NCBI GenBank assembly: GCA_917880885.1
Contig: OU862908.1
Coordinates: 7,166,501-7,230,500, forward strand
DNA length: 64,000 bases
Direction of reading: 5' to 3'
From: Limnephilus marmoratus
Lineage: Eukaryota; Arthropoda; Insecta; Trichoptera; Limnephilidae
Part shown: positions 62,089-64,000 of the stretch, piece after piece
Layout: every line of letters starts with the position of its first letter
Position numbering within the stretch: the first letter of the stretch is position 1
Program-made: the position numbers and the translations under genes
Notes under the pieces: model-generated
What the model was told of the DNA's origin: nothing
Databases searched by the model: none
The model's input: only the letters and a program-made list of their open reading frames with translations

Positions 62089-62553
62089 GGAAGAAAATAA
62101 TGATGATGATATTTTCCTTTTTCATCTTTTCTATCGTTTGGGAGTTCACCGCACATACGCTCCTGAGAGAAAACCTCCGCTGCTTTAAACCATTCGCACA
62201 GTCGTGTAAAAAATCATAATTACCTTTAACTGACTATTAATTGCTTGTATGTAACTATTTATTGCGTTTTACTGCAACATGGTATAGATGTTTAAAATAT
62301 AGAAAATAGATCAGAGCAACAAAACAATAATGATATTGAACACTAAATACATAGTTATCAGCCTAATCAGCTTGAAATGTTACACAGCCCAACTTCCTAA
62401 ACATTACATTTAAAATGGACCATTGTACTCGTACAATATAAGCGTACTTGTAAACTCTGTCAATTAATAATATTCTCGAATTTGAGGTAGACAACTTGCG
62501 ATTAACATTGCAGTTAATATTCACATTCATTGCGTTGAGCCTCGTCCACCAAA
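62089..62553 (+). other. Upstream region of gene E
   Basis: AT-rich. I saw no clear similarity to the A/D or B/F upstream regions and no convincing TATA box. Confidence 0.5.
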
Positions 62554-62874
62554 ATGTTGAAAACTTTCACAGCACGGATAATATGTCTCCTATTTTTGCT
62601 AACGAAATTTGAAATAACGCTTTCAGAAAATACACTTCTCGTAAGCAAAAACATATTTTCATGGTATAAAGTAAAAAATCTCCACCTAATGATAATAAAA
62701 CAACTGTTTGGTTTTCAGGGGCCGGCTGACGTCAATTTGATTGATATGTTGCAGTGTGAAGACTCGGCGATATACCAAAACAGTTTTGTTTTTGAAAGGA
62801 AGAAATTCAACCGGACCACCGAAGTATTTGATGGAAATCTCACGTTATACGATGACTTTGATGATAGTATTGGC
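62554..62874 (+). CDS. Gene E (5' part): secreted MD-2/GM2A-like family protein, exons 1-2
   Basis: Exon 1 is 62554-62640 (29 codons, signal peptide MLKTFTARIICLLFLLTKFE) with donor GTAAGC. Exon 2 is 62719-62874 (156 nt) with acceptor TTTTCAG and donor GTAGGT. Exon 2 has GPADVNLIDMLQCEDS, FNRTTEVFDGNLTLYDDFDD and ends SIG, closest in style to gene B (GPAD, RTT). Intron 1 is 78 bp, a multiple of three, and has no stop in the reading frame, so an intron-retained product with 26 extra residues would stay in frame. Exons 3 and 4 are not in the window; intron 2 holds a MITE and continues past the edge. Whether the gene is complete is unknown. Confidence 0.8.
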
Positions 62875-63018
62875 GTAGGTATCAAGTTTGTTTTTTTTAA
62901 CAGTCCAAGGAAAACGAATTCAAATTCGGTCAATATGAAAACAAGTGCAATAAGGAAGTGGAGGGCTTTGGCAGATCACCCGCTCATAGTTGAAATTGGC
63001 AGCCCGAGCATACATACA

Positions 63019-63844
63019 CAATAGGCCACTTGAATCACATTTAAAAAAAAATCCGATTAAGGCAAATATTCTAAGACATTCTGTATTTTTTTGTTTTTTT
63101 TTAATCGTATTTTTGAAACCCTGGCGATTTTTTGAAAATTTCAATCCGAAAAATCAGACCATTTTTTATAAACCGGAAAGACGGGACATAATTTTATAGG
63201 TGCGAAAAAACGATAATTACATAGCCGAAAATCAAAAAAAAAATAACGTTTCCACAAGAAAGGGCACAGGAGAATAACGAGGCATTCCAAAAATATTACA
63301 TCTCATTAATATTTTTTTCCTTGATCCATCTTATTGATCATAAATCAATATAATGTTCAACGTCTATATTACTAAATCCATTGTAATATACTTGTACTTG
63401 TAAATTATAATAAGAATATTATAAAATTTGATTTTCTTGAAATCAGCACCACTACCATTATACCTCTAAAACACTTACGGACAGCATAAAATGTACGGGG
63501 TTCTCTTCATAACATCTGTCAAAAAGTCAAACAAAATGATAAGTTCGCAGAGAACAAACAATAAATCTAGTGAACGTTAAATGTCAAATTCAAAAATTCG
63601 TCTGAAATCAAAGTGTTGCCATATAAAAAAAAAAATAGTGTGGAATTTTACAAAATTAATAGGAACATTTTCGGAGACGGGACATTTTCCTGTAGTGACG
63701 TCACGGGCCCAAATAATGGATTTATTTATTTAAAAATAAAAATAAAACTGTACATTTCTAAAAATTTTTACTAATCTTAGTAAAAAAAATCTATCCACAC
63801 GATTTTTTTCAAGTCGTTATGAAATCCGTGCAAGTGGCCTATTG
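63019..63844. mobile_element. Inverted-repeat MITE (TAGGCCACTTG family), copy 2, in intron 2 of gene E
   Basis: Ends are CAATAGGCCACTTGAATCAC on the left and CAAGTGGCCTATTG on the right. The interior follows copy 1 (1121-1963) closely, including CATTTTCGGAGACGGGACATTTTC-like sequence at matching positions. Confidence 0.8.
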
Positions 63845-64000
63845 TACTTAGTCCTGCCTCTCGCCCAATGCCATTAATAGTACACAACTGCTTACCCTGT
63901 ACAAATCAAGTGCGCCCCACGGTTAAATTTGGCAGCCACCTCTGTCCTGGAGGTCCAAAATACCTGAAAAATACTTTCGACGCAGAAACGGGCGGTCGTT
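63845..64000 (+). other. Intron 2 of gene E, window edge
   Basis: More balanced base composition than the neighbourhood, but no family exon was recognised up to the edge. Confidence 0.4.

Noticed and set aside
61859..62149. Minus-strand frame resembling frames at 13973 and 56070
   Set aside because: These similar frames are translations of SINE-A copies; the conserved protein-like sequence reflects repeat identity and not a gene.
62554..63024. One continuous 156-codon gene
   Set aside because: The frame is two family exons plus a stop-free 78-bp intron and read-through into intron 2 past the GTAGGT donor; exon boundaries match all paralogues.

Overview
The window is AT-rich, intron-containing eukaryotic DNA, most likely from an insect. 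The evidence is a cluster of small secreted MD-2/GM2A-like proteins (DUF1091/CheA type, an arthropod-type family), GT-AG introns with AATAAA signals, and very dense insect-style mobile DNA: Helitrons ending in CTAG, pogo and mariner elements, TTAA and foldback MITEs, Jockey/CR1- and RTE-like LINEs, a Penelope element and several SINEs. I cannot assign the species.

The host genes are one family of 192-195 aa secreted proteins built from four phase-0 exons: a signal-peptide exon, then exons of exactly 156, 162 and 162 nt. I could assemble three complete genes: A (+, 10679-13220), B (+, 18342-44652) and D (-, 48089-49304). There are also three incomplete copies. E (+, from 62554) has exons 1-2 here and runs off the right edge. 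C is a lone exon 4 at 56064-56710 split by a SINE. F is a lone, frameshifted exon 1 at 58732-58828. An A-type copy is followed by a B-type copy twice (A then B, C then F), so a two-gene block was probably duplicated. D is an inverted A-type copy.

Layout: 0-10 kb holds repeats, a mariner-like remnant, a Helitron, an intact-looking 3.7-kb pogo-type transposon (5222-8889) and a LINE tail. 10-18 kb holds gene A and its 3' flank, carrying a MITE, a SINE, a mariner remnant and a Helitron. 18-45 kb is gene B, whose 588-nt coding sequence is spread over 26 kb because its introns are full of transposons. Its intron 1 contains an 11,278-bp segment (18575-29852) with long inverted arms and a matching 3-bp target duplication, enclosing a four-exon zinc-finger tyrosine-recombinase gene. 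Its intron 3 contains a LINE, a 3,862-bp element with about 440-bp terminal inverted repeats encoding a FEN1/XPG-like nuclease, and a Penelope-like element. 45-49.6 kb is gene D with its flanks. 50-62 kb holds SINE and LINE fragments, a 111-bp minisatellite and the broken copies C and F. 62.5 kb to the end is the start of gene E.

The most notable items are the nuclease-bearing inverted-repeat elements, which probably belong with or near the Academ group. Two separate insertions share termini of the form TAGKCCAG and TAN target duplications, and the larger one surrounds a tyrosine recombinase. Also notable are the clean SINE disruption of gene C and a minisatellite that grew from an ordinary intronic unit of the gene family.
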